Below are positions 9,129 to 17,994 of a DNA stretch of 64,000 nt, piece by piece. A program made the translations under genes and the position numbers. The notes beneath the pieces were generated by a model that was not told the DNA's origin, ran no database searches, and was given only the letters and a program-made list of their open reading frames with translations. The stretch comes from Rhizobium rhizogenes NBRC 13257 (GTDB taxonomy: Bacteria > Pseudomonadota > Alphaproteobacteria > Rhizobiales > Rhizobiaceae): the NCBI RefSeq assembly GCF_000696095.1, contig NZ_BAYX01000006.1, forward strand, positions 248,001-312,000, read 5' to 3'. Each line of letters starts with the position of its first letter. Position 1 is the first letter of the stretch.

Positions 9129-10064
9129 ATGTCGACCGTGACATCCGGGGATACGACGCGCAGTCCGATCAGATCGCTCATGCGAAACAATAATATGCTC
9201 GGCTTCCTCTTCATGTTGCCGGCCGCCATCTTTCTCGTTTGTTTTCTCACCTATCCGCTCGGGCTTGGGGTCTGGCTCGGTTTCACCGACACGCGGATCG
9301 GGCGCACGGGCAATTTCGTCGGATTGGAGAATTATGAATTCCTGGCTCAGGACTCCGTCTTCTGGCTGTCGGTCTTCAATACGCTACTCTACACCTTCGT
9401 GGCCTCCATCCTGAAATTCGTGCTCGGCCTTTGGCTGGCTCTGCTTCTCAATCAGCATCTGCCGTTCAAGTCGTTCTTCCGGGCGATCGTCCTTCTGCCC
9501 TGGGTCGTCCCGACGGTGCTGTCGGGGTTGGCATTCTGGTGGATCTACGATGCCCAGTTTTCCATTCTCTCATGGTCTTTGATGAAGATGGGCCTGATCG
9601 ATAGCCCGATCAATTTCCTCGGCAATCCGATCAATGCGCGCATCTCGGTCATCGTCGCCAATGTCTGGCGCGGCATTCCCTTCGTGGCGATTTCGCTGCT
9701 TGCCGGTCTGCAGACCATTCCTGCTTCGCTTCAGGAAGCGGCATCTCTGGATGGCGCTACAAGCTGGCAGCGCTTCCGTCATGTGACGCTGCCGATGCTG
9801 ACGCCGATCATCGCCGTGGTGATGACGTTCTCCGTGCTGTTCACCTTTACGGATTTCCAGCTCATCTATGTTCTGACCAAGGGTGGACCGGTCAACGCGA
9901 CGCATCTGATGGCGACGCTTTCCTTCCAGCGCGGCATTCCCGGCGGTCAGCTCGGCGAGGGTGCGGCGATCGCCGTCGCAATGATCCCCTTCCTGCTTGC
10001 CGCCATCATGTTCAGCTTCTTCGGTCTGCAGCGCCGCAAATGGCAGCAGGGCGGACAGGACTGA
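9129..10064 (+). CDS. CUT1 sugar ABC transporter permease (MalF-like)
   Basis: A 311-residue inner-membrane protein. ATG at 9129 follows AGGAGG. Six hydrophobic segments are visible, the first at about residues 25-47. The cytoplasmic EAA loop reads QEAASLDGATSWQRF followed by LPML, the contact for the ATPase. It pairs with the next gene product to form the channel. Confidence 0.92.
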   Translation: MSTVTSGDTTRSPIRSLMRNNNMLGFLFMLPAAIFLVCFLTYPLGLGVWLGFTDTRIGRTGNFVGLENYEFLAQDSVFWLSVFNTLLYTFVASILKFVLGLWLALLLNQHLPFKSFFRAIVLLPWVVPTVLSGLAFWWIYDAQFSILSWSLMKMGLIDSPINFLGNPINARISVIVANVWRGIPFVAISLLAGLQTIPASLQEAASLDGATSWQRFRHVTLPMLTPIIAVVMTFSVLFTFTDFQLIYVLTKGGPVNATHLMATLSFQRGIPGGQLGEGAAIAVAMIPFLLAAIMFSFFGLQRRKWQQGGQD

Positions 10065-10079
10065 GTTCGGGAGAACGCC

Positions 10080-10979
10080 ATGAACACCAAAGCCAACACC
10101 GCCACTCCGGTCCTGACCGACAATGTCGAAGGCATGAGCTATCTCAACCGACTGCCTCGGCGCATCGTCATGCTCTATCTGCCGATGGCGGTCTTCGTCT
10201 TCGTGCTGCTGTTTCCCTTCTATTGGATGGCCATAACGGCGATCAAGCCGAATGCGCAGTTGACCGATTACGACAATTACAGCCCCTTCTGGGTCGTCGA
10301 GCCGACGCTCGATCACATCAAATACCTGTTCTTCGAGACCTCCTATCCAGGCTGGCTCTGGAACACGATCCTGGTGGCAGTCGGATCGACGGCGCTGTCG
10401 CTGATCGCCTCCGTCTTCGGCGCCTATGCCATCGAGCGCATACGCTTTACCGGCTCGCGTTCGATCGGGCTGCTGATCTTCCTGGCCTACCTCGTTCCGC
10501 CGTCGATCCTCTTCATTCCCCTGGCCTTCATCGTCTTCAAGCTGGGGATCTACGATTCCAGACTGGCTCTGATCTTTACCTATCCGACCTTCCTCATCCC
10601 GTTCTGCACCTGGCTGTTGATGGGCTATTTCAGATCGATACCCTTCGAGCTGGAAGAAAGCGCGCTGGTCGATGGCGCCAGCCGGTGGCAGATCCTTATG
10701 AAGATCATCCTGCCGCTTGCCGTGCCAGGGCTCATATCGGCGGGCATCTTCGCCTTCACGCTTTCCTGGAACGAGTTCATTTATGCGCTCACCTTCATCC
10801 AATCCTCGGAGAACAAGACCATTCCGGTTGGCGTTCTGACGGAATTGGTGCGCGGCGACGTGTTCGAATGGGGCTCGCTGATGGCCGGTGCCCTATTCGG
10901 CTCATTGCCGGTCGTCATTCTCTACTCCTTCTTCGTCGACTACTACGTTTCGTCGATGACAGGTGCGGTGAAGGAATGA
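10080..10979 (+). CDS. CUT1 sugar ABC transporter permease (MalG-like)
   Basis: A 299-residue inner-membrane protein with an N-terminal cytoplasmic tail, six hydrophobic segments and the EAA loop EESALVDGASRWQ plus LPLAVPG. It starts 15 bp after the MalF-like gene and completes the importer. It is the last gene of operon A; a hairpin follows at 11066. Confidence 0.92.
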   Translation: MNTKANTATPVLTDNVEGMSYLNRLPRRIVMLYLPMAVFVFVLLFPFYWMAITAIKPNAQLTDYDNYSPFWVVEPTLDHIKYLFFETSYPGWLWNTILVAVGSTALSLIASVFGAYAIERIRFTGSRSIGLLIFLAYLVPPSILFIPLAFIVFKLGIYDSRLALIFTYPTFLIPFCTWLLMGYFRSIPFELEESALVDGASRWQILMKIILPLAVPGLISAGIFAFTLSWNEFIYALTFIQSSENKTIPVGVLTELVRGDVFEWGSLMAGALFGSLPVVILYSFFVDYYVSSMTGAVKE

Positions 10980-11551
10980 GGAAGGCCGACAGGGGCGAAG
11001 GTGCAGGTTTTGCTCCCAAGCCCTGGATCTAAGCGTCTGTGATCGTTTAATATGCAGGCCCATCACCCGTCGGCGGCGGTAAGTTGCCGGCGGGTTGTCT
11101 CTGTTTGGATTGCACACTGATTTCGCCGGAAAATCGTCCGCAGGCATCGCAAGGAGAGGGGACATTCCTGCGGTTCACAGTTGGTGGCGTTTGGCTTGAC
11201 GGTGGTCTGGGAGCATTCAATAGAACTTGTCTTCTTCAGTCATAGTTTTGCAAGCATAGTAGCAAAGTATGATGTAATATATAATTTACATAATATTATG
11301 ATATCCGGTATTTCTCCGCGATTATTCTCGAGATTACTGATGATGTTTACGCAATGTAAACCATATTGTCGCAGCAATGTAGCATCAGGTGGAGACCGGG
11401 GTGTGGGCGGATGATTGAGCGCCCGGAAATTTCGGGATGATTGAGGGTCGGTAATATCAGGCCCTCATCCGGTGCAACGTTCCCTTGCCCTGTTTGCCGC
11501 GGAAGCTTGGCGTCAGCAGCAAAAATTCAAAATCTCGGGTGGGGAACCTTC
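10980..11551. other. Intergenic region between operon A and the chemoreceptor
   Basis: About 570 bp without a credible gene. It holds a terminator-like hairpin (11066-11094), then an AT-rich stretch (about 11225-11365) containing two palindromes: CATAATATTATG (11289-11300) and GTTTAC-N5-GTAAAC (11345-11361). The AT-rich part is the likely promoter and operator zone for the chemoreceptor. Confidence 0.5.
11066..11094 (+). terminator. Terminator-like hairpin after operon A
   Basis: Arms CCCGTCGGC (11066-11074) and GCCGGCGGG (11086-11094) pair over 9 bp with one G-T pair and an 11-base loop, followed by TTGTCTCTGTTTGG, a moderately T-rich tail. It lies about 90 bp after the last operon gene. 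Confidence 0.5.
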
Positions 11552-13516
11552 ATGGCAAGTCTGAAAGCATTCGGCATCGTTACGCGCTTGGCGGCAGGGT
11601 TTGGCTTCCTGCTCATTCTGATGATCGGTCTGACATTTTACTCAACCGGTCAGGTCGGGAAGATCGATCACAATCTCGGATTGATCAATGACATCAACAG
11701 CGTAAAGCAGCGCTACGCGATCAATTACCGAGGCAGCGTTCACGATAGGGCAATTGCGATCCGGGACGTAACGCTCGTGACATCTGCGGATGAACGGCAG
11801 ACTGCTGTGAAGGTTATCGAGAAGCTCGCCTCGACCTATTCGGAAAATGAAAAAAAGATGGCGGAGATGGTCGCTTCGCCGGCCGGCGCTACGGCCGAGG
11901 AGAAGGCGATCCTCGATGAGATTTCCGCGGTACAGGCCAAGACCAATCCGCTGGTTGCCGAGATCATCGCGCTTCAGGACAAAGGCGATGGAGACGCGGC
12001 CCGCAAGATCCTTCTGGAACAGGCCAGACCTCAATTCGTCGCCTGGCTGAAAGCGATCAATAAGTTCATCGACTATCAGGAAGCCCTGAACAAATCGATC
12101 GGAAGCGAGGTTCAAGGTGCTGCCGGCGGCTTCCATTCGCTCGCTCTGACTGCGCTCGGTATTGCTATTCTCCTGGCATTCGTGGCCGCCGCATTTACGG
12201 CGCGCTCCATTACCGGGCCGCTGGACAAGCTCCAGAGCTCGCTGCGGTCGATGGCGGAAGGCAACATGGAGGGCGACCGCAAGCTGGAAAAGCGTGGCGA
12301 TGAAATCGGCATGCTGGCCCGCGCCGTCGCCGCACTTCGGGATGCAATCTCGGCCAAGGCCGAGCGAGACGCGGATACAGAGGCGACGCGGGCCATTGGC
12401 GAACGCAAGAGGCTCGAAGCTGAGGCTGCGGAACGCAACGCCTTGTCGGAACAAACCAATGCCGCTGTGAACCAGCTGGCCGATGGCCTTCAAGGGTTGG
12501 CAGACGGCGACCTGACACGCCAGATTACGAGCCCGTTCATTCCGTCGCTCGACCAGCTGCGCGTCGATTTCAATCAGGCGGTGGAGAGACTGCGACTGGC
12601 GATGCAAAAGGTCGCCGCGAATGCGAGCGCCATCGCATCGGGTGCGCAGGAAATTCGCTCCGCCTCCGACGATCTTGCGAAGAGGACGGAACAACAGGCC
12701 GCCTCGGTGGAGGAAACCGCCGCAGCGCTGGAAGAGATCACGATCACCGTGTCGGGGTCCAGCAATCGCGCGCAGGAAGCCGGTCATCTCGTGCGCAAGA
12801 CAAAGGAAAGCGCTGAGCACTCCGGCCGCGTTGTTCGTAGCGCCGTCGAAGCAATGGGCAAGATCGAAACGTCCGCGATCGAAATTGGAAACATCATTGG
12901 CGTCATTGACGAGATCGCCTTCCAGACCAATCTCCTTGCGTTGAATGCAGGGGTTGAGGCAGCGCGCGCTGGTGAAGCGGGAAAAGGCTTTGCCGTCGTT
13001 GCGCAGGAAGTGCGCGAGCTTGCCCAGCGCTCGGCAAAGGCCGCAAAGGAGATCAAGGACCTGATCAACACGTCAAACGATCATGTTCGAAACGGTGTCT
13101 CCCTGGTTGGTGAAACCGGAAAGGCGCTTGAAGAGATTGTCGTCCAGGTTCAACAGGTTGACGGCAATGTCGGGGCTATCGTAGAGGCTTCGAGGGAACA
13201 AGCAACGGGTCTCAAGGAAATCAACACCTCCGTCAATACGATGGATCAGGGTACGCAGCAGAACGCTGCAATGGTCGAGCAGGCCACGGCCGCGGCCCAT
13301 AACTTGGCGTCCGAGGCAGAAGCCTTGTTCCAACTGTTGTCGGAGTTCAGAATAAGCGGTCAAAGTATCTCCAATCGCGGCAAACCCGCTGCTATTGCTG
13401 CTGCGGGTACGACATCGAAGCCCATCACGTCGCCGGCACGCCGCCTCACCGCGAAGCTGGCTACCGCTTTTCAGGGAAATGCGGCTAGCTCGGACGGAAG
13501 CTGGGAGGAATTTTGA
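11552..13516 (+). CDS. Methyl-accepting chemotaxis protein with C-terminal WEEF pentapeptide
   Basis: A 654-residue chemoreceptor. I chose the ATG at 11552, after GGTGGGGA, because the protein then opens with the first membrane segment (about 12-33). A periplasmic four-helix-bundle-type domain (about 35-195) follows, then a second membrane segment, a HAMP domain, a second HAMP-like stretch (NAAVNQLADGLQGLADGDL) and the signalling domain with the hairpin tip IDEIAFQTNLLALNAGVEAARAG, split here as DEIAFQTNLLALNA and GVEAARAG. The last residues, SWEEF, fit the aromatic-x-x-aromatic pentapeptide that tethers CheR and CheB. No other chemotaxis genes are nearby, so it feeds a pathway encoded elsewhere. 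Its place beside importers suggests it may detect one of their substrates (inference). Confidence 0.93.
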   Translation: MASLKAFGIVTRLAAGFGFLLILMIGLTFYSTGQVGKIDHNLGLINDINSVKQRYAINYRGSVHDRAIAIRDVTLVTSADERQTAVKVIEKLASTYSENEKKMAEMVASPAGATAEEKAILDEISAVQAKTNPLVAEIIALQDKGDGDAARKILLEQARPQFVAWLKAINKFIDYQEALNKSIGSEVQGAAGGFHSLALTALGIAILLAFVAAAFTARSITGPLDKLQSSLRSMAEGNMEGDRKLEKRGDEIGMLARAVAALRDAISAKAERDADTEATRAIGERKRLEAEAAERNALSEQTNAAVNQLADGLQGLADGDLTRQITSPFIPSLDQLRVDFNQAVERLRLAMQKVAANASAIASGAQEIRSASDDLAKRTEQQAASVEETAAALEEITITVSGSSNRAQEAGHLVRKTKESAEHSGRVVRSAVEAMGKIETSAIEIGNIIGVIDEIAFQTNLLALNAGVEAARAGEAGKGFAVVAQEVRELAQRSAKAAKEIKDLINTSNDHVRNGVSLVGETGKALEEIVVQVQQVDGNVGAIVEASREQATGLKEINTSVNTMDQGTQQNAAMVEQATAAAHNLASEAEALFQLLSEFRISGQSISNRGKPAAIAAAGTTSKPITSPARRLTAKLATAFQGNAASSDGSWEEF

Positions 13517-13585
13517 CAACCTCCATCCTTTCGGCAAAGCAGTAATTTCGCAGTTGTTGAGGTCTTGCCGCAAGCCCGGCACCCG

Positions 13586-14287
13586 TCATGGTGCTTCGGT
13601 CTTCGCGGCGGTTTCCGCCACCTGCGCGCGCCACTGCCTGACCAGTTCCCGCCGCTGCCCCGGATAGCGATCGGCCAGGAGTTCAGCCCTTTGGATCCGG
13701 TCGGCGCGAAATATCCGGAAGTCTCCTCGCAGTTCGCACCAACCGGCAATGATCCGCCTGGAATCGAAGAATGCGACAGCGATCGGCCAGATGACACGCT
13801 CGCTGTCGGCATCCTTGGCATCCCGATAGACGATGCGGAGCTTCATCTGCTGCTGCATGGCCTGACGCAGAATCTTGAGATCGACCGCGGGTGCGGCAAG
13901 CGATGGGCGTGAGATATGGAAGTCGTTGTCGTTCAGTTTGCGCCGGAGTTCTAAGGGAAGTACGGCTTCGATTTTGGAGAGGGCGTCCTGCGCTGCGGAG
14001 TGCAGTTCCTCGTCGGCTTGCCGGCTGACCCACTGCACGCCGAGCGCAATTGCCTTGATCTCCTCTTGCGAGAACATCAGCGGCGGCAGCATGAAACCCG
14101 GTCTCAACACATAGCCAAGACCGGGCTCGCCTTCGATCTCCGCGCCTATGGACTGCAGGAGTATGATATCCCGGTAGATCGTTCGCAACGACACGCCCGT
14201 CTCCTGGGCGAGATAGTTCCCAGTCACTGCTTGCCGATGGCGGCGCAGAATCTGAAGAATTTCGAACAATCTCTGGCTTTGGGACAT
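13586..14287 (-). CDS. YafY/WYL-domain transcriptional regulator
   Basis: A 233-residue regulator. Residues 1-60 form a DeoR-like winged helix (QETGVSLRTIYRDIILLQ), and about 125-210 form a WYL-type domain. Such proteins often repress a neighbouring redox enzyme and respond to a small ligand. It is the last gene of a minus-strand group after an alcohol-dehydrogenase-family gene (63 bp gap) and an NTF2-like gene. The palindrome upstream of the first of these at 15979 is a candidate operator. Confidence 0.85.
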   Translation of the reverse strand: MSQSQRLFEILQILRRHRQAVTGNYLAQETGVSLRTIYRDIILLQSIGAEIEGEPGLGYVLRPGFMLPPLMFSQEEIKAIALGVQWVSRQADEELHSAAQDALSKIEAVLPLELRRKLNDNDFHISRPSLAAPAVDLKILRQAMQQQMKLRIVYRDAKDADSERVIWPIAVAFFDSRRIIAGWCELRGDFRIFRADRIQRAELLADRYPGQRRELVRQWRAQVAETAAKTEAP

Positions 14288-14349
14288 TGTGGCATCCTCG
14301 CACAGATCGTACCGAAATCCACCGACCTGCAGATTGGGTGTGATCGGAC

Positions 14350-15282
14350 CTAATCCATACGGACCAAAACCTTTCCGGTGACTTTATAACCGCCTTCGAG
14401 GGCCGTCAGCACGCGGATTGCGTCGATCAGCGGCACGATTTCTCCGATTGGAAGTTGCAGCTTACGCTTGGCGGCCGCCTGAGCAAGGCCATCCAGGATA
14501 TCGGCCCTTGCCGAGCAAACGATTGGCTTGAGTTTTCGATTGAAGATGGCGCGAATGAACTTGCCGGGCGTCGGGTCGATGTCGAGGAATACACCCCCCT
14601 GGCGTAGGAGGCCTAATCCGGTCGCCACCTTCATGGTGCCGGCGGTGTCGTAGACGACATCGAAGCGGTCGCGGATCTTCGATAGATCGGTCGTCCGATA
14701 GTCGAACAGCGGCTCTACCCCCAATTCGCGGGCACGCGACATCGCGGCTGCGCTACAGCTACCCGCGACCGTCGCTCCCAGCATCAACGCGAGCTGGACA
14801 GCCGCCTCGCCAACAGCACCAGTGCAGCCATTGATGAACACACAGTTGCCGGCCATCACCTTCGCTTTGTCGACAATACCGTTCCACGCGGTCACACCCG
14901 GCGTTCCCAGGCATGCAGCCTCCTCGAACGATATAGCCTCCGGTTTATGGGCAAGGAAGGTTTCGGGAGCGATCACGGCTTCGCCAAGTGCTCCGCCATC
15001 CTTAATGTGAGCGGAGCCGAACACCGCATCGCCACGCTTGAAGCGGGTCACGCCGGGGCCGACCGAGATCACGGTTCCGGAAAAATCGCTGCCCATGGCG
15101 CGGGGGAACTTTTTCCCCGTCACCATTTTCAGGTAACCGTTGCGTACCTTCCAGTCTATCGGGTTGATGGCGGCGAAGTTGACCTTCACCGCAACCTCCT
15201 GGTTACCCAGGACGCGAAGCTCGAAATCTGCGAACTTCATCACTTCCGGACCACCATATTGGTCATATTGGATCTGCTTCAT
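14350..15282 (-). CDS. Zinc-free quinone-reductase-like MDR oxidoreductase
   Basis: About 310 residues, medium-chain dehydrogenase/reductase superfamily. The N-terminal GroES-like domain includes AINPIDWKVRNGYL and GSDFSGTV; the Rossmann domain has NGCTGAVGEAAVQLA. No structural-zinc cysteine cluster is visible, so it belongs with NADPH:quinone or enone reductases. The start is uncertain: ATGs at 15282, 15291 and 15312 are in frame; 15282 gives the best spacing from an AAGAGAA sequence. A WYL regulator follows, a common pairing for redox-stress or xenobiotic-reducing enzymes. Confidence 0.85.
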   Translation of the reverse strand: MKQIQYDQYGGPEVMKFADFELRVLGNQEVAVKVNFAAINPIDWKVRNGYLKMVTGKKFPRAMGSDFSGTVISVGPGVTRFKRGDAVFGSAHIKDGGALGEAVIAPETFLAHKPEAISFEEAACLGTPGVTAWNGIVDKAKVMAGNCVFINGCTGAVGEAAVQLALMLGATVAGSCSAAAMSRARELGVEPLFDYRTTDLSKIRDRFDVVYDTAGTMKVATGLGLLRQGGVFLDIDPTPGKFIRAIFNRKLKPIVCSARADILDGLAQAAAKRKLQLPIGEIVPLIDAIRVLTALEGGYKVTGKVLVRMD

Positions 15283-15547
15283 AGTCGGCATTTCTCTTGA
15301 GGGTTGCTTCAACGACTTCGGCTAGCGGCGTGCTCAGTCGTCCGAGACGGCGCGGCAAATCGGCACTTTCAGTATGCCGTTCACCATGCCGGATACAGAG
15401 TTCGTGGCTGGCGGTGCCGATTGCAAACAGCGGCAACGATGTCGTTGGTTGTTACGCCGCGGCGCACTAGAGTTTCAATCACGAGCCGCCCATGGCGGCC
15501 CGTCGTTACAATGTGATCATCCTGGGATGCGCTTGGACGGCGGCGGC

Positions 15548-15925
15548 CTAGGGCTGCTTGATTGTCGCCATATAGGCGGCGTAGGGCGTCGGATCGTAGA
15601 TCACTTGGGAGGATGCAATCTTGCCATCCTTGATCTTGATCAACTCGGCGACAATTGAATGCGGGACGGGATGAGTTTCAACCTGATAGACAATAGCGGC
15701 CTGCTCATCGTCGCCATATACGGCCAGGACGTCCATCTTCTTGAGCATGCGGGCAAAGCCGTCCTGGAAGCCACGAAATGCCTGCATACCGGTGATCGTC
15801 CCGATCGGAGAGATGCAGACGACATCTTCAGCCGAGATCTTGACAATGGCGTCGACGTCCTTGTTTGCCATTGCTTCGATGTAGGTGCGAGCGATCTTCG
15901 CGGCGGCTCCGTTGTGTTCAGCCAT
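15548..15925 (-). CDS. NTF2-like/SnoaL-like small protein
   Basis: A 125-residue protein with the cone-shaped NTF2 fold pattern: an N-terminal helix pair (ARTYIEAMANKDVDAIVK), a central strand, and a closing strand with IVAELIKIKDGKIA. Members include ketosteroid isomerases, polyketide cyclases and many uncharacterised stress proteins. It probably shares regulation with the downstream oxidoreductase and WYL regulator, although a 265 bp gap without a clear gene separates it from the oxidoreductase. Function unknown. Confidence 0.75.
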   Translation of the reverse strand: MAEHNGAAAKIARTYIEAMANKDVDAIVKISAEDVVCISPIGTITGMQAFRGFQDGFARMLKKMDVLAVYGDDEQAAIVYQVETHPVPHSIVAELIKIKDGKIASSQVIYDPTPYAAYMATIKQP

Positions 15926-15978
15926 GATTGTATCCTTTCGTAGTGATGTGTGGCTGAAACAGTTCTAGGCTGGGCCAG

Positions 15979-15993
15979 TGACATCTAATGTCA
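15979..15993. promoter_or_regulatory. Palindrome TGACAT-N3-ATGTCA, candidate WYL operator
   Basis: A perfect 6-bp inverted repeat with a 3-base centre, 54 bp upstream of the NTF2-like start. TGACA-type dyads are plausible sites for YafY/WYL regulators; the regulator gene is the third in this group. Confidence 0.4.
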
Positions 15994-16236
15994 GTAGGGT
16001 ACGGTTTCTGATTGTGTATATTTGAGTTATACAACTTTTAGATGATTTCCCTTACCGGATAGCTGCCCGCCGCAGGTGAGCTAGCCGGCGCCGGCATTTC
16101 CGTCGTTCAGCGACGGCGGTCCTCTGTCGTCTCTAGCGGCATAGGAGGAGTCTTTCTCCCGTAACCTTGCAATTTTCGCCGATACAACCTCGGCGACAAA
16201 CTCCGTCGCCGTAGGCACACATAAGTCTACGATCGA

Positions 16237-16287
16237 AAAATTGTATTTTATAAATATTGCGAATGTGTACAAAGAAAATACAATTTT
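16237..16287. repeat. Perfect 13-bp inverted repeat upstream of operon B
   Basis: AAAATTGTATTTT (16237-16249) and AAAATACAATTTT (16275-16287) are exact reverse complements with a 25-base spacer. Both arms carry the ATTGTAT/ATACAAT step seen in many FCD-type GntR operators. It ends 88 bp before the GntR start, so two operator copies or a cruciform-like control site are possible. Confidence 0.55.
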
Positions 16288-16288
16288 G

Positions 16289-16305
16289 TTGACTCACGCC
16301 TGAGT
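16289..16305 (+). promoter_or_regulatory. TTGACT element overlapping palindrome ACTCA-N4-TGAGT
   Basis: TTGACT (16289-16294) resembles a -35 box and overlaps the perfect palindrome ACTCA-CGCC-TGAGT (16292-16305). No strong -10 box is visible at 16-18 bp. This is probably part of the operon B promoter/operator. Confidence 0.35.
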
Positions 16306-16375
16306 GCATGCAAACTTTCGGACATCGGCCGCCAAACTCGCCTCAGAGCGGCCCTGAATTGTCCGGAGGTTCTCG

Positions 16376-17086
16376 ATGAAAAGCAGCAAGAGCAGTCTGT
16401 ACGACGACCTGAAGCGTCAGATTCTGACCATGGAACTTGATCCGGACGAGGACCTGGACGAGGCAAGTCTGAGTGAGCGCTATGGGCTTTCGCGCACGCC
16501 GGTGCGGGAGATTTTCCGCCGTCTTGCGGGCGAAGGATATGTCGATATCCGCGAGAACAAAGGTGCTCGGGTCATCCCGATGAACCACTCGACGCTCAGG
16601 AACTTCTTTCTCGTCGCTCCGATGATCTACGCGGCGATCGGCCGTCTGGCGGTCCAGAACTTCAAGCCCAAGCAGCTTTCCGATCTCAAGGATACCCAGG
16701 AGCGCTTTCGCGCGGCAAGCCAATCCACCGACCCGCTTGCCATGGTTCTGGAGAACAATCGCTTTCACGAGATCATGGGCGAGATGTCAGGCAATGTTTA
16801 CCTGCAGCCCAGTCTCGGACGGCTTCTCATCGATCACGCCCGCATCGGCCATACGTTCTTCCGGCCACGCAACGAAAACATGAATACGCGCTTGAGGCTG
16901 TCGGTCGAACATCACGACGGCTTCATTGCCGCGATCGCCGCCCACGATGAAGACGCCGTGGTCGATCTTGTTTTCGAGCATTGGGAACTCTCCCGCGAGA
17001 ACATGGAGATGTTCATCGCACCTGAAGGATTGAAGGCGGACGCGCTCGTCGGGGCCGTCTCCGCATCGTTGGAGAAACAATCGTGA
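16376..17086 (+). CDS. GntR/FCD-family transcriptional regulator of operon B
   Basis: A 236-residue regulator with an N-terminal winged helix (EASLSERYGLSRTPVREIFRRL) and a C-terminal FCD domain with NRFHEIMGEMSGN and VEHHDGFIAAI, the Asp/His metal-site pattern. The stop codon overlaps the start of the DapA-family gene by 4 bp, so the two are translationally coupled and the regulator is expected to control its own operon. GntR/FCD regulators commonly govern amino-acid, hydroxyproline and sugar-acid catabolism. Confidence 0.9.
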   Translation: MKSSKSSLYDDLKRQILTMELDPDEDLDEASLSERYGLSRTPVREIFRRLAGEGYVDIRENKGARVIPMNHSTLRNFFLVAPMIYAAIGRLAVQNFKPKQLSDLKDTQERFRAASQSTDPLAMVLENNRFHEIMGEMSGNVYLQPSLGRLLIDHARIGHTFFRPRNENMNTRLRLSVEHHDGFIAAIAAHDEDAVVDLVFEHWELSRENMEMFIAPEGLKADALVGAVSASLEKQS

Positions 17087-17994
17087 AATTTGAAGGCATC
17101 TATCCGCCAGCGGTTACGCCCTATGCGGCCGACGGCACTATCGACAGGCAGGCATTTGCCGATGTCCTGGAGTCCCTCGCCGAGGCCAAGGTTCATGGCA
17201 TCATCGTCGGCGGTTCTACCGGCGAGTATTATGCTCAAACCGCGCAGGAGCGTTTCGATCTCGCAGCCTATGCGAAGGATGTCCTTGGAAGCCGGATGCC
17301 GCTGATTATCGGCACGGGTGCGACGCGCACCGAGGACTCCGTCGCGTACGCCAAGGCAGCCAGGGAAATCGGCGCAGACGCAATTCTCGTCTCCTCGCCG
17401 CCCTATGCCATGCCGACCGATCGGGAAAATGCCGTCCACGCGCTTGCGATCGATCGGGCCGCCAACCTGCCGATCATGCTCTACAACTATCCCGCCCGGA
17501 TGGGCGTCTCCATGGGCGAGGAGTACTTCTCCCGCGTCGGCAAGTCGAAGAACGTCGTCGCCATCAAGGAAGCCTCCGGTGACATGGCGCGCGTCCATAT
17601 GCTGGCGCGCGACTTTCCGCATATCGGCCTGTCCTGCGGCTGGGATGACCAAGCGCTCGAATTCTTCGCCTGGGGCGCCCAAAGCTGGGTCTGCGCCGGC
17701 TCGAACTTCCTGCCGCGGGAGCACGTCGCGCTCTATGAGGCATGCGTTCTCGAAAAGAATTTCGACAAGGGTCGCCGGATCATGTCCGCGATGCTTCCCT
17801 TCATGAACGCCCTCGATGGCGGCAAGTTCGTGCAGTCGATCAAGTTTGGCTGTGAGCTGAGCGGACTGAAGGTTGGTCCGGTCCGAGCGCCGCTTCGTCC
17901 CCTCAATTCCGAAGAGAAACGCGCGTTTCAAACCGTCGTCGCCAATCTCAAGCGCACGGTTGCGCAGATCACATCGGGAGCCAACCATGCATGA
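17083..17994 (+). CDS. Dihydrodipicolinate synthase (DapA)-family lyase or deaminase
   Basis: A 303-residue class I aldolase-fold enzyme starting with GTG. GGSTGE (43-48), YNYP with Y134, and the Schiff-base lysine K162 in IKEASGD are intact. The family splits or deaminates 2-oxo acids and imines. In hydroxyproline catabolism a DapA-family enzyme deaminates the pyrroline product to 2-oxoglutarate semialdehyde; here it sits with an aldehyde dehydrogenase, an FAD amine oxidase and a racemase-family protein, so a similar role is likely but unproven. It overlaps the aldehyde dehydrogenase by 8 bp. Confidence 0.88.
   Translation: MKFEGIYPPAVTPYAADGTIDRQAFADVLESLAEAKVHGIIVGGSTGEYYAQTAQERFDLAAYAKDVLGSRMPLIIGTGATRTEDSVAYAKAAREIGADAILVSSPPYAMPTDRENAVHALAIDRAANLPIMLYNYPARMGVSMGEEYFSRVGKSKNVVAIKEASGDMARVHMLARDFPHIGLSCGWDDQALEFFAWGAQSWVCAGSNFLPREHVALYEACVLEKNFDKGRRIMSAMLPFMNALDGGKFVQSIKFGCELSGLKVGPVRAPLRPLNSEEKRAFQTVVANLKRTVAQITSGANHA

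Larger units (their letters stand above)
15926..16375. other. Divergent intergenic region before operon B
   Basis: About 450 bp with no credible gene. It holds a WYL-type palindrome near the NTF2-like gene and, in its AT-rich right half, a long inverted repeat and a second palindrome ahead of the GntR gene; each is listed separately. Confidence 0.5.

Noticed and set aside
9570..10802. Long minus-strand open frame over the CUT1 permease genes
   Set aside because: It is the antisense shadow of two clear permeases; the protein is a low-complexity charged sequence and no ribosome site is present. High GC keeps the opposite strand open.
16081..16272. 63-codon minus-strand frame before operon B
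   Set aside because: It covers part of the 13-bp inverted repeat and has no supporting start site; regulatory DNA is a better reading.
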